Of a stretch of 64,000 nucleotides of DNA, positions 49,961-60,900 are shown piece after piece; the first letter of the stretch is position 1; each line of letters opens with the position of its first letter. The notes below the pieces were generated by a model that did not search any database, had not been told where the DNA came from, and was given only the letters and a program-made list of their open reading frames with translations. Position numbers and translations under genes: made by a program. This DNA is from an uncultured Bacteroidota bacterium. Its GTDB lineage: Bacteria > Bacteroidota > Bacteroidia > Bacteroidales > 4484-276. The stretch lies in NCBI GenBank assembly GCA_903944895.1, contig CAJATL010000206.1, forward strand, positions 40,021 through 104,020, in the 5' to 3' direction.

Positions 49961-51685
49961 ATGTTGTTGAAAAAATTTGTATTCGTATTTATGTTTTTAC
50001 TAATTGCGCTGGCTTTGCCGGCACAAAACAGCCATTTGGCCGACAGCCTCGAAAATGAATTGTCCCGGACTCAAAAACCACAAGAGCAATACAATATATT
50101 GATTGACCTTTCCGATCAACTGATCAGTTCTGATGTTTCAAAAGCGCTTTCGTATGGCTTGCAGGCATTTGCACTGGCTGAAGAGCAATCAAACGACACA
50201 TGGAAACTTAACTCATCCCTCCTGGTGGCAAGGATTTATTATTTTATGTCGGACCTCAATCAGGCCATGGAATACGCCATGATAGCCAAAAACCTTGCAA
50301 ATACACTTAGTCTTGAAAAAGAGCTTGCCTTTTCGCTGGATGCAATCGGGGCTATTTATTATGATATCGGTTATCAGGCCAAGAGTTCGGAGAATTTCTT
50401 TACCAGCCTCAAGATTTATGAAGAATTAAACGACAAAAACGGAATTGGCGGAACCTATTGCCGCATCGGCACTTTGTATCTCGACCAGAAAGATTACAAC
50501 AAAGCCCTGGACTATTATTCAAGGTCGATTCAGATAGCCAAGGAGATAAAAAGCGACGAAGGTATTGCCAGCAACCTCAATAACGTGGCTAAGGTTTACA
50601 GCCAAATGAAGCAATACGACGAGGCGCTGAAAAGTTATGAGGAAGCACTCCAGATTAATATCAGGATGGGTAATCTATACCTGACTGCCAATAATTATCT
50701 GAATATTGCGGATGTTTATTTACAACTCAAACAATATCAGGTTGCCGTTTCGAATATCCAGCAAGCAATGACCATTTTTAATAAACTCGGCAACAAATTG
50801 CGGCTGGCAAAAAGCCAGGTGATGCTGAGTGAAATCTATTTCGAAACAGGTCAGCCTGACAAATGCGAATCGATCGCATTAAACACTTTAAACATCGGAA
50901 AAGAGCATGGATTTAAAGAAATTATTGTTTCATCTTCGGGCATGCTCAATCGACTTTACCTTTCACAAAATGACTCTCTGGATGCCTTCAGATATTACAT
51001 ACTCGAAAAGCAATACAAAGACAGCCTGTTTCTTGAGGAGAAACAAAAAACGCTTGCCAAACTTGAATTGCAGTACCAGTTCGAAAAAAATGAGCAGGAT
51101 CTTAGGTTAGCCAAACAGCGCAAAAATGTTGTAATCCTGATAATTTCCGGCGGGCTGTTTTTTAGTATCATAATTATTTTATTGATTTTGAAACAATTGA
51201 AGCTAAAGGCAAAAAAAATGCAGTTGGAAAAAGCAGGTTTTGAACGGGAAATGGATTTTAAAAATAAGGAGATGGTACTTAACGTGATGTCGTTGATGAA
51301 AAAGAACGAGATGCTGGCCGGCCTCTCCGAAAAACTCATCACCATCGAAAAGGAAGCTACCTCAGAAGAGGGAAAAAATACCATACAAAAAGTTGCTCAT
51401 GAGCTTAAGCGAAGCCAGGAAGAAGAAATCTGGAAGGAATTTTCGCACCGCTTTAAAGAGGTTCATGGTGAGTTTTACAATAACCTGCTTCAGAAATTCC
51501 CTTCTTTAAGTCCTAATGAGTTGAAATTGTGTGCTTTTCTGCGTTTAAATATGTCGTCGAAAGATATTGCCGAACTTACCGGGCAAAGAATCAGTACGCT
51601 CGAAACTGCCCGTTACCGCCTCAGGCAAAAACTCGGAATCGTTAATTCTGATGTCAATCTGATCACTTTTCTGTCGTCAATTTAG
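49961..51685 (+). CDS. Membrane-bound TPR protein with C-terminal LuxR-like HTH
   Basis: 574 residues. Signal peptide (LKKFVFVFMFLLIALALPAQ), about seven TPR units in the periplasm (such as SFSLDAIGAIYYDIGYQ.., GTYCRIGTLYLDQKDYNKALDYYSRSIQIAKEI, SNLNNVAKVYSQMKQYDEALKSYEEALQI), a membrane helix (VVILIISGGLFFSIIIILLIL, residues about 385-405), a coiled coil, and at the end LSPNELKLCAFLRLNMSSKDIAELTGQRISTLETARYRLRQKLGI, a LuxR-like helix-turn-helix. The TPR part would sense an external signal and the cytoplasmic HTH act on DNA. It is directly upstream of the giant T9SS gene and may control it. Confidence 0.8.
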   Translation: MLLKKFVFVFMFLLIALALPAQNSHLADSLENELSRTQKPQEQYNILIDLSDQLISSDVSKALSYGLQAFALAEEQSNDTWKLNSSLLVARIYYFMSDLNQAMEYAMIAKNLANTLSLEKELAFSLDAIGAIYYDIGYQAKSSENFFTSLKIYEELNDKNGIGGTYCRIGTLYLDQKDYNKALDYYSRSIQIAKEIKSDEGIASNLNNVAKVYSQMKQYDEALKSYEEALQINIRMGNLYLTANNYLNIADVYLQLKQYQVAVSNIQQAMTIFNKLGNKLRLAKSQVMLSEIYFETGQPDKCESIALNTLNIGKEHGFKEIIVSSSGMLNRLYLSQNDSLDAFRYYILEKQYKDSLFLEEKQKTLAKLELQYQFEKNEQDLRLAKQRKNVVILIISGGLFFSIIIILLILKQLKLKAKKMQLEKAGFEREMDFKNKEMVLNVMSLMKKNEMLAGLSEKLITIEKEATSEEGKNTIQKVAHELKRSQEEEIWKEFSHRFKEVHGEFYNNLLQKFPSLSPNELKLCAFLRLNMSSKDIAELTGQRISTLETARYRLRQKLGIVNSDVNLITFLSSI

Positions 51686-51792
51686 AATTTTCAGATCAGT
51701 TTTTTTCCAGCCACCAATTAAAATCTTTCAGGCAACAGATTTTCTATCTTACTATTAATCTGTATCTTAACATTTCATTTTAGACTTGTATA

Positions 51793-51877
51793 GGTATTGT
51801 ACAGCCCTGTTTTGTGGCCTGTATGGGTTTTGTGCATGTGAAAAACTTGCAATGCGAAATTGCTTGGTTGATCTTTG
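51793..51877 (+). promoter_or_regulatory. Promoter of the first giant T9SS gene with two shared boxes
   Basis: GGTATTGTACAG (51793-51804), GGTTTTGTGC (51826-51835), TTG (51847-51849), 20 bp, GATCTTTG (51870-51877). The distances 33 bp (box to box) and 21 bp (box to TTG) are the same in the promoter at 57,658-57,742. Confidence 0.65.
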
Positions 51878-51984
51878 TCAAAACATTTCCGGCACCAAAA
51901 AACACCAGATTTGGTTGATCGAAATGATGATTTGAATTTAATCAGGTTTAATTTTTATATTCATTTACAAACAAGTTAGAAATT

Positions 51985-54900
51985 ATGAGAAAATCAGTAC
52001 AAATGATGATTGCTGCACTGTTATTCGGTGCTACAACCTTTGCCCAGCTTAGTGGGCCAAAAAGCATTCCAGGGGATTATCCTACGGTTGCTGCTGCAAT
52101 AGCCGACCTTAATGCCCAGGGAGTTGGTGGAGGAGGTGTTACTTTTAACGTCGCTGCCAACTATACCGAAACCTTCCTGTCTCCATTGGCAGGTTTAATT
52201 ACTGCTACAGGAACTTCTGCCGACCAAATCGTTTTTCAGAAAAGCGGTGTTGGTAACAACCCATTAATTACTGCTGGTGTTGGTACCAGTCTTGGTACCG
52301 GTTCTCTCGCATTAGATGGTATCATTGTGATTACAGGTGGTGACTATATCACTTTTGATGGGATTAATCTTACCGAAAATGCAGCCAACCTTGATGCAAC
52401 AACAAAGATGGAAATTGGTTATGGACTTTTGAAAGCCAGTAAAACAGCTCCCGTAAATGGTTGTCAGAATATTACGATCAGAAACTGTTCGGTTACTTTG
52501 AGTAAATATGCCACCACCACAAACATAACTACAGGTATTTACGCTGGTAACCATGTCTATACCGACAAGGTTAATATTACCAACTATACTGCCGTAACAG
52601 ATGCCTTGAACAACTGTAAATTTTACAACAACACTATTTCAACTGTAAGTAATGGAATTATTCTTCAAGGTTATAACACTACATTTGACCTTTATGACCA
52701 AAACAATGAAATTGGGGTAGATGGTGCCAATACCATCATTGATTTTAACATTTACGGTATCAATACCAGGTACCAGAGTAATTTAAAGGTTGCCAACAGT
52801 GCTATCTCAACTACTGCTGCCGGTATCACTAACCAGCAGATTTATGGCATTTTAGTTCAGAATACCAATGGTTGCGATACCTACAATAATACAGTTACAC
52901 TTCAACCATCCGCTGGTAATTCCGGCCTTAATGGCATCAATGTGTATGCAGGCGAACCTGGTATTACCGCTAACATTTACGGAAATACAGTTCAAAATTG
53001 TACAAACGCTGCAGCCACTAACGCTGCATTCAACGGAATAGCAAACAGCGGGCAGGTTACCACGCTGAACTTTTACTCAAACACGGTAAAAAATAATTCA
53101 TTTGCGGGAACAGGTGCATTTACCGGAATGAGCAGTGGTAATGTAGCAAACCTTAATATGTACAATAACGAGGTTTCAAATAATACCAAAACCGGAAATT
53201 CAGGAACATTTACTGCCATAGTAGTTAATGCGTCCTTAACTTCCAATGTGCACCACAATCTTGTTTTCTCGAACTATAATAACACAACTGCCAGTGCAAC
53301 CCAGGCAGGCACAATGACCGGTATCAGCAGCTCCAATGGGAATCCAGCTAATATTTACAATAACAAAATTTATGACCTCACCAACAATGGTGGCGGAGTT
53401 AATTTTGACATGTTTGGAATCCAGATCGGCAGTGGAACAGTAGTAAATGTTTACAATAACTATATTTACGACCTCAAAGCGCCAATTGCCAGTCCAAATG
53501 CAAATCCAACGATCAACCCAACGAAAAACCTGATTGCCGGTATCAATAATACAACTTCACCCGTAGCATTAAATGTTTACTTCAACACGGTTTACCTGAA
53601 TGCTTCAAGCACAGGTGCAAATTTTTCGACGGCTTGTTTTAACAATGGCAATGGCCCAAAAACAGATTTGAGAAATAATTTGTTTGTAAATGTTTCAACA
53701 CCAGCCGGACTAGGAATCATAGCAGCCCTGCGCAGAACATCAACAACACTGGATAACTATTTACTCCTTTCGAATGCCAACGCTTACTATGCCGGAGAAG
53801 TGGAAGATGCCACACATACTGTTTACAATGATGGTACAACTTCATATGATTTTGCAGCTTTCCAGACTTTGGTTGGTCCGGTGCGTGAATCGGGTTCTTT
53901 CAGACATACTCCTTTGTTTATGAGTTCTGTGGCACCCTATGACTTACATATTGTTGATGGTTTACCAACCCCATGTGAAAGTGGTGGTATGCAAATCAAC
54001 ACTCCGGTAGCAATAACTACCGACTATGACGGAGATACAAGATCATCAGCTCCTGACATCGGTGCTGACGAATTTAACGGTACCCCAATCAGCATTGTAA
54101 ACCCGGGTGGTGTTACACCTACTGCGGTAAGTTCACACCAGATAAACGTTGGTTTCACAGCTAATGCTGCAGATAATAACGTGGTTATTGTTTGGAACCT
54201 TACAGGTTCGTTTACTTCACCTTCTGGAACTCCTCCGGCCGTTGGCGAAGCATTTGCCGGTGGTACTTTATTATCAAATGGGACAACTTCACCGGCTAGC
54301 CACACCGGCCTTACCGGAGCAATCACTTATTATTACAAAGCATTCTCCTTCGACGGTACCGAATATTCATTGGGAATTCCGGCATTTACTTCAACCAATA
54401 TTGCGCCACCATCAGGTTTCACTGCAACAGCCTTTAGCGCCACCCAGATCAATCTTGCCTGGACAAAAAATGCATTTAACAATGATGTTATTGTTGCCAT
54501 AAACAGCAGCGATTATGTAAATCAGCCGGCCAGCTATGATCAGCCAGTTAACGGAACAGTTTATGTTGCCGGTAACCTGCTCCCTAACGGCGGTACAGTT
54601 ATCTATGTTGGGCCATTATCAGGCTTCAACCATACAGGATTAATACCCAATATTACAACATACTATTACAAGGCCTGGTCATACGATCCAACAAACAATA
54701 ACATTTATTCACCTACAGGTGTTATGGCAAATGCAGCAACGCTTTGCTCGACCGCTACCATTCCTTTTACCGAAAGTTTTGAATACAATGGCACCATCGG
54801 CTGTGGAACAGTTGTTAATGTAGAATCTAATGATTATACCTGGACCATCAATAACGGATTTTCAAAACAGGGTTCTTACTCTCTCCGAATGAATGGTGGT

Positions 54901-56718
54901 ATAAATTCGTATGGAAATGACTGGTATTTTACCAACGGACTTGAATTAACTGCAGGCGTTACCTATGAAGTGAAATTCTGGTACCGTAATCAAAACGTAA
55001 ATGGAAATCCTCATCAGATTGAAGTAAAATGGGGAAATCAACCTTCGGTTGCCGGCATGACCAGTTCACCGATTTTTTATGATATTGCCCTGCCAAAAAC
55101 CACCACTTACACACAAAAAACCTGTTCTTTCCTTACACCATCAGCAACAGGTATCTATCATGTTGGCTGGCATGATTTCAGCCCGGTTTCACCAGGGTCC
55201 AATCTTTATATGGATATGATTACAATTGAAGTGATTCCAGCACCCGAATCTCCAACACTCTTCACTGCAGTTGCCGATTTATCAACCATCAACTTAAGCT
55301 ATGTTTTAAATGCTGCCGGTAACGATGTAATTATTGCTACCAATAGCACTGCTACATTTGATCAGCCAGTCAATGGGTCAACCTATCAGGTTGGAAACAC
55401 GATTGGAAGCAATGGAACTGTTATCTACAAAGGAACTTTAACAGCCTTCAGCCAAACCGACCGCGAGCCAAATACTACCTATTTCTACAAAATATGGTCG
55501 GTTAATGGCAGACTTATTTATTCATCACCGGGTGCAACAGCCGATGCAACAACTGCTAATTACCATCATGTATGTGTTTCTACGGGCTGGAGTAGCGTTT
55601 CGAGTTATCAGGTTCCGCAAGCTCCGGCTATCGAGACTGTTTTAACCGAAATTGAAGATGAAATGCAAATTATCATGGGATACAATGGATTCTACTGGCC
55701 AGCACAAAACATCAATCTGATTGGTAACTGGAATACAAACCAGGGTTATAAAATCAAAATGAACGAAGCTGCTTGTTTCCATGTGATTGGTGAAATGTCG
55801 GAAAACAAAACCATCAATGTACCGCAAGGGACAAGCTATATTCCTGTTTTGTGTGATCAACCGGTACCATCTGCCGACATTTTCTCACAGTTCGGAAATC
55901 ATCTGTTATTTGCTTTCGACCTTGGCTCAGAACTGATTTATTGGCCGGATGGCGGGCTTTATTCCCTCGAAGTTCTCGAACCAGGCGTAGGCTATCTCGT
56001 GAATTTGCATCAGGCAGCAAATGCAACTTTTACCTGTGGAGGTGCTGATAACAGCAACCTTGCAAAAGCACAGGCTGCCACTTATGAAAATGCTCCATGG
56101 ACTTGCGCTAAAACTGGTGTTCAGCATTTTATCGCTATTCATCATTCTGCAGTTGCTGATCTGGAAAAAGGAACTTTCATCGGTGCATTCGACGCTCAGG
56201 GTAACTGCGTTGGTTTTACACAATACAATGGCCAGGCAGGTAATCTTTTGCTGGTTGCCAATGGCGACGACTTAACTACTGACGCTACCGACGGACTCGC
56301 AGAAGGTGAAATGATGACATTCAAGGTTTATAACCCTTCACAAATGTCGCAAACCGAAGTTGAAGTAAGCTTTAGTTCATCAATGCCAAATGCAGGTTCA
56401 TTTGCAGAAATGGGCCTTTCGATGATTCTCAAAATGGGTGCTGGTTCAACGGCAATTCAGGAAAACGTACTTTCAGAAATTACGCTGCATCCAAATCCAA
56501 GCAATGGGATTTTCACCATGGAAATGCCTTCTATTGGTCAACTTATCAGCATTACAGTCGAAAACAGTAATGGAAAATTAGTTTATTCAGAACAGCTTGA
56601 TCATTCGGCAACTTCTTCGATACACCAGCTTGATCTTTCCAAAGAAACGCCAGGCGTGTATTTTGTAAGAATCAGCAGTAATAATCAAACTGTAGTTAAA
56701 AAAGTAGTGATACTATAG
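51985..56718 (+). CDS. Giant T9SS-exported beta-helix protein
   Basis: 1577 residues. Signal peptide (MRKSVQMMIAALLFGATTFAQ), then LSGPKSIPGDYPTVAAAIADLN opening a right-handed beta-helix (residues about 25-690, with many NNTIS/NNTV turns). Then Fn3-like modules (about 700-920 and 1090-1190), a choice-of-anchor/MAM-like module between them (FTESFEYNGTIGCG ... GWHDFSPVSPGSNLYMDM), a module with STGWSSVSSYQ and QGTSYIPVLCDQPV (about 1195-1350), a further beta domain, and a T9SS type A tail (ITLHPNPSNGIFTMEM ... KKVVIL). The length and modular order suggest a surface adhesin or polysaccharide-binding protein; no catalytic residues are evident. It is paralogous to the 1765-residue protein downstream. 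Confidence 0.85.
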   Translation: MRKSVQMMIAALLFGATTFAQLSGPKSIPGDYPTVAAAIADLNAQGVGGGGVTFNVAANYTETFLSPLAGLITATGTSADQIVFQKSGVGNNPLITAGVGTSLGTGSLALDGIIVITGGDYITFDGINLTENAANLDATTKMEIGYGLLKASKTAPVNGCQNITIRNCSVTLSKYATTTNITTGIYAGNHVYTDKVNITNYTAVTDALNNCKFYNNTISTVSNGIILQGYNTTFDLYDQNNEIGVDGANTIIDFNIYGINTRYQSNLKVANSAISTTAAGITNQQIYGILVQNTNGCDTYNNTVTLQPSAGNSGLNGINVYAGEPGITANIYGNTVQNCTNAAATNAAFNGIANSGQVTTLNFYSNTVKNNSFAGTGAFTGMSSGNVANLNMYNNEVSNNTKTGNSGTFTAIVVNASLTSNVHHNLVFSNYNNTTASATQAGTMTGISSSNGNPANIYNNKIYDLTNNGGGVNFDMFGIQIGSGTVVNVYNNYIYDLKAPIASPNANPTINPTKNLIAGINNTTSPVALNVYFNTVYLNASSTGANFSTACFNNGNGPKTDLRNNLFVNVSTPAGLGIIAALRRTSTTLDNYLLLSNANAYYAGEVEDATHTVYNDGTTSYDFAAFQTLVGPVRESGSFRHTPLFMSSVAPYDLHIVDGLPTPCESGGMQINTPVAITTDYDGDTRSSAPDIGADEFNGTPISIVNPGGVTPTAVSSHQINVGFTANAADNNVVIVWNLTGSFTSPSGTPPAVGEAFAGGTLLSNGTTSPASHTGLTGAITYYYKAFSFDGTEYSLGIPAFTSTNIAPPSGFTATAFSATQINLAWTKNAFNNDVIVAINSSDYVNQPASYDQPVNGTVYVAGNLLPNGGTVIYVGPLSGFNHTGLIPNITTYYYKAWSYDPTNNNIYSPTGVMANAATLCSTATIPFTESFEYNGTIGCGTVVNVESNDYTWTINNGFSKQGSYSLRMNGGINSYGNDWYFTNGLELTAGVTYEVKFWYRNQNVNGNPHQIEVKWGNQPSVAGMTSSPIFYDIALPKTTTYTQKTCSFLTPSATGIYHVGWHDFSPVSPGSNLYMDMITIEVIPAPESPTLFTAVADLSTINLSYVLNAAGNDVIIATNSTATFDQPVNGSTYQVGNTIGSNGTVIYKGTLTAFSQTDREPNTTYFYKIWSVNGRLIYSSPGATADATTANYHHVCVSTGWSSVSSYQVPQAPAIETVLTEIEDEMQIIMGYNGFYWPAQNINLIGNWNTNQGYKIKMNEAACFHVIGEMSENKTINVPQGTSYIPVLCDQPVPSADIFSQFGNHLLFAFDLGSELIYWPDGGLYSLEVLEPGVGYLVNLHQAANATFTCGGADNSNLAKAQAATYENAPWTCAKTGVQHFIAIHHSAVADLEKGTFIGAFDAQGNCVGFTQYNGQAGNLLLVANGDDLTTDATDGLAEGEMMTFKVYNPSQMSQTEVEVSFSSSMPNAGSFAEMGLSMILKMGAGSTAIQENVLSEITLHPNPSNGIFTMEMPSIGQLISITVENSNGKLVYSEQLDHSATSSIHQLDLSKETPGVYFVRISSNNQTVVKKVVIL

Positions 56719-56740
56719 TGATTTAATTTTTAGGGTTATT

Positions 56741-56773
56741 AAAAAACCACGGCGAAAGCTGTGGTTTTTTTTT
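56741..56773 (+). terminator. Terminator of the giant T9SS gene
   Basis: AAAAAACCAC, short GC-rich loop, GTGGTTTTTTTT; 22 bp after the stop codon. Confidence 0.8.
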
Positions 56774-56927
56774 GCCTCGAAATAAGGTTGGGGAGGCGTT
56801 GCATTCAGTCTCGTGGACTAAGGATTGGCTTTAAAAATATGATTACCATTTTCCATCGAATCAACTCGGAAAAATCTTATCCCTCCTTCTTCAACCTTCG
56901 TACAAATCTCACACCCCCTGATTTTTC

Positions 56928-57072
56928 AAAACCTACTATATAACTCTTTTGTAACTCACAGAATTTCAAAAGAATAATGGCAAGCGTTCCGAACCCTTGA
57001 AGGGTTCGAAACGCTGGAAAGTTATCTCGGTGGTTGTTGGATTTGAAAAATCCTGAGTACTTAGTACAAATC
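56928..57072. repeat. 145-bp direct repeat, copy 1, with internal hairpin
   Basis: Nearly identical to 57397-57539. It contains the inverted repeat AGCGTTCCGAACCCTT/AAGGGTTCGAAACGCT and ends with TTGGATTTGAAAAATCCTGA. Confidence 0.8.
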
Positions 57073-57144
57073 AATCACCTCCTTATTTTGAAAGGTTTCA
57101 TCTTTTGAAAAGGTGAAACCATTCAACCCGACGATTTTCCATAG

Positions 57145-57299
57145 CCCAAACCTTCAGGTTTGGGATTGCTGAAATCTCCAAAGCTAAGATGGCAGGGCGT
57201 TTACGCCCTTTTGTCCATATCGCGGGTCTTATCGTTTGAAGGGCGTAAACGCCCTGGTTAACCTTATCCGTTTTTTAATCCCCGGGCTGAAGCCCGGGG
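57145..57299. repeat. Cluster of four palindromes between the 145-bp repeats
   Basis: CCCAAACCTTCAGGTTTGGG (57145-57164), AGGGCGTTTACGCCCT (57194-57209), its reverse-type copy AGGGCGTAAACGCCCT (57240-57255) and CCCCGGGCTGAAGCCCGGGG (57280-57299). Together with the flanking repeats they fill 56774-57640, which has no gene. Confidence 0.7.
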
Positions 57300-57396
57300 C
57301 TATGGAATCAATTTTTCCTTGCTGATTACTGGGGTCTTGGATTTCTTTTCATCCGGTGAAATCCATTTTTTGATTCTAAACCTTATCCTTTTCCCC

Positions 57397-57539
57397 AAAC
57401 CTACTATATAACTCTTTTGTAACTCACAGATATTCAAAAGAATAATGGCAAGCGTTCCGAACCCTTCAAGGGTTCGGAACGCTGCAATGTTATCTCGGTG
57501 GCTGTTGGATTTTTAAAATCCTGAGTACTTATTACAATC
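57397..57539. repeat. 145-bp direct repeat, copy 2
   Basis: As copy 1; here the hairpin is a nearly perfect AGCGTTCCGAACCCTT-C-AAGGGTTCGGAACGCT. Confidence 0.8.
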
Positions 57540-57657
57540 TTTCGTTTTGATCATAAAACTTCATTTGTCTTAGATTTTAAAATTTTGCCGATTTTGATAT
57601 TTGAATTGCTATATCATTAAAAAACAGCACCATACAAATCAAATTGACTAACGTACA

Positions 57658-57742
57658 GGTATTGTACAGTCACGATTTAGCGGGTGTATTGGTTTTGTGC
57701 GGGTTGAATATTTGCAATGTGTAAATTCATGGTTGATCTTTG
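57658..57742 (+). promoter_or_regulatory. Promoter of the second giant T9SS operon with two shared boxes
   Basis: GGTATTGTACAG (57658-57669), GGTTTTGTGC (57691-57700), TTG (57712-57714), 20 bp, GATCTTTG (57735-57742). Spacing equals that at 51.8 kb. Transcription would start near 57749, so the small ORF's real start is ATG 57786 rather than 57717. Confidence 0.65.
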
Positions 57743-57785
57743 TGCAATGATTTTAAAAAGTAAACTTCTGCAATCTGATAATTTT

Positions 57786-57974
57786 ATGATAACAGATAAA
57801 TTGGACGAAAAAGACGAAAATGGACAGCCGGATGAAGATTCGATGGATCAGATGAAAAATGCTGATTCTATTGAGGAATTCAACCAATTTCAAAAACTTC
57901 AGAGCATCATCCTCCAGAAACTCATCGACAAAATTGATCATACCGAAAATAATGATAAATCTAACAACAAATAA
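57786..57974 (+). CDS. Small acidic protein, leader gene of the giant T9SS operon
   Basis: 62 residues from ATG 57786 (MITDKLDEKDENGQPDEDS...). Acidic N-terminal half, a predicted helix (SIEEFNQFQKLQSIILQKLIDKIDH), no signal peptide. It ends 9 bp before the 1765-residue gene, in the same transcript. No family is recognised. The open frame reaches back to 57717, but that codon lies within the promoter. The paralogous locus at 52 kb lacks an equivalent. It may be a real small protein or simply a permissive leader. Confidence 0.45.
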   Translation: MITDKLDEKDENGQPDEDSMDQMKNADSIEEFNQFQKLQSIILQKLIDKIDHTENNDKSNNK

Positions 57975-57983
57975 TTAACGTTT

Positions 57984-60900
57984 ATGAAAAATTCAGTATT
58001 TACAATTATCCTTGCGCTGCTCTTATCGGCAGCATCATTTGCCCAGCTTACCGGGCCGAAAAACATCCCCGGGGATTATCCCAACATTGCTGCAGCCATT
58101 GCTGCGCTTAATACTTCCGGCGTTGGTGCAGGAGGAGTAACTTTTAACGTAATTGCCGGACATACGGAAACCTTTGCAACTCCAACAGCAGGTCAGATAA
58201 CAACGTTAACAGGATCAGAAGCCAACCCGATAATTTTTCAAAAATCAGGTGAAGGGAGTAATCCGGTTATAACGGCAGCAACAGGCAATAGTCTTGTTGA
58301 CGCAATAATTGCCATTGGTGGTTGCGACTATGTTACTTTTGATGGTATTAACCTGACTGATGCATCAGCAAATAACACACAAACCAAGCAAATGGAATGG
58401 GGTTATGCCCTTCTTAAAGCTTCCGGAACCAATGGTTCACAGAATATCACGATTAGAAACTGTACAATAAACCTTACTACTGCAAATAGCCAATCAAAAG
58501 GTATTTATTCCAATAATCATACACCATCGTCGATCACTCAACTTACTGTAACAAACGCTACGGGAGCCAATTCAAACCTGAAGATTTACAGTAATACCAT
58601 TTCAAATTGCTACATGGGTATTTATCTGTCAGGGTACAATCATACAGCATATCCATATTTTTATTATGATCAGAATAATGAGATTGGTAAGGATGGTGCA
58701 AACTTAATTACCCATATTGGTGGGGGGAATTTTGTAGCTCACGGAATTTACACCATTTACCAGAATAACTTAAAAGTTGCCAACAATACCATTAACAGCT
58801 CTACGGCAACCACCGGCGATCCTGATCCAGCCATTTATGGAATCTACCTTACAACTGCCAAGAATGCAAGTTACGACCTTTATGGCAACACAGTTACCAT
58901 GACCTACAGGCCTGAAGATGAATGGGGAGCTTCTGCTTTTTATGCTATCTGGAGCGATATGGGGGCTGATGGCATCAACAACACCTCAAATATCTATAAT
59001 AATACAGTCACCAATTGCCTCTACCCTAATAGTGCCGGCCAGGCAGCAAGCCGGTTAATGTTTTTGCAAAACATGGGAGTTACTGCAAATGTTTATGGCA
59101 ATATTATCAGTAACAACACGATCGGCTCAGCATTTGCTGACGCTGCAGGCGAAATCAGGTATGTGTGGATTCAAAAGGCATCTACCGAACCAGGCCCATT
59201 GGTTGTTCATAACAACAGTGTTACAGGCAATAAAAGGATACAGGCGGCGCCCCTTACACTTGGGAATACCTATTTCATTGCAATAGCTGGCAGCGGAACT
59301 ACCCTGGATGCTTACGACAATATGGTGGATAACAACATTGTATCTGCTTATGGAAGCACGCATTGCCTCTATGTAACTTTTAATGATTCCCAAAGCAAAA
59401 GAGTTTACAACAACACAATTACCAATATTTCTGAAACCAATGGTTCAGTTAGCGGGTTGTACGGCGGTTATTATGGGACTATGGGATATTTTTACAATAA
59501 TAAAATTCAAAACATAAAGAGTAACAACACATCATCCTATTCGAACATTAATGGGATTTATGTAGCGGGCCTTGGCAACGCATTGTATTTTTACAATAAC
59601 ATGGTTGCCGATCTCAGTAATCCTGCAGCAAATGCTACCGAAGGCTATTCATGGAATATGCTGAACGGGATTTATGTCGAAGGCACTATAAGCCCAAGAG
59701 GATTTTACGATAATACAATCTATCTAAATTGCACAACTACAGGCACGCAAACCAATTATGGCTCTTCAGCAATATGCGCGCAATCACTCAATGGAGTTGA
59801 TTTACGCAATAATATCCTGGTAAATACCAGCACTAACCGTGGACCAAATGGCAGGACGGTTGCCATTCGTGCAAGAAACGCAGGTACAACGGGTTTTACT
59901 TCAGATTTTAATAATCTTTACACTGGAACTCCTGGAGCTACCAGGCTGATTTTCTATGATGGAACATCAAGTGCCCAAACGTTAAGTGCATACCAGACTC
60001 TGCTTTCTCCGTATGAATATCACTCAGTAACCGAAATGCCTCCTTTTGTTAATGTTGCAACCGTACCTAATGATGTTCACCTGAAAACTGATGTTGCCAC
60101 GCAATGCGAAGCTGGTGGGATACCGGTCAATGCACCATTTCCAATAACAACTGATTTTGATGGTGATGCAAGATACCCAAATGCAGGATATCCTGTAAAT
60201 CCCGCCTTCACTCCAAAAGCACCGGATATTGGCGCTGACGAATTTGGTGGATTGCCCAATGACCTTACACCACCAGCGATTGCATTTACCCCACTTGGAA
60301 ATCCGTTTACCGGACTGGCAAGAACCTTAACAACAACAATTACCGATGGAAGCGGCGTACCAATCACCGGCACAGGATTACCCATGCTTTACTGGAAAAA
60401 GAATTCCGGCGCTTACCAGGGCGTTCAGGCAACTTATGTTTCCGGAAACACTTACACCTTTACTTTTGGTGCAGGAACAGTTCTTGGTGATGTAGTTTCG
60501 TATTATGTTGTTGCCCAGGATCTGGCTACCAGCCCAAATATTGGGGCAAATCCATTTAAAGGAGCTGCAGGCTTTGCTGCAAATCCCCCAGGCTGTACAA
60601 CCCCACCCTCCACACCACATTCATACACGATAGTCGCAGGTATTTCAGGTGAAATACATGTTGGCATTGGCAAAACCTACACCACGCTTACTGCTGCTGC
60701 AAACGATATTAATTCGAAATGGATAAAAGGCCAGCTTACCCTTATTTTGGATGATGAAACCTATCCAAATGAAACTTTCCCGATTGTTTTTAAACCCAAT
60801 GGCGGAAGCAGCGCTGCAAACAATCTTATCATTAAGCCAAATTCAGGTGTAACTCCTGTTATCAGTGGCGAAATGACCTCGTCTGCAATCCTCAAATTTA

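Noticed and set aside
56980..57020. Hairpin with GGGTTCGAA resembling a tRNA T-arm
   Set aside because: No acceptor, D or anticodon stems fit around it; it is part of the duplicated hairpin repeat.
57717..57785. Upstream extension of the small acidic protein
   Set aside because: The start would lie inside the conserved promoter, before the predicted transcription start.
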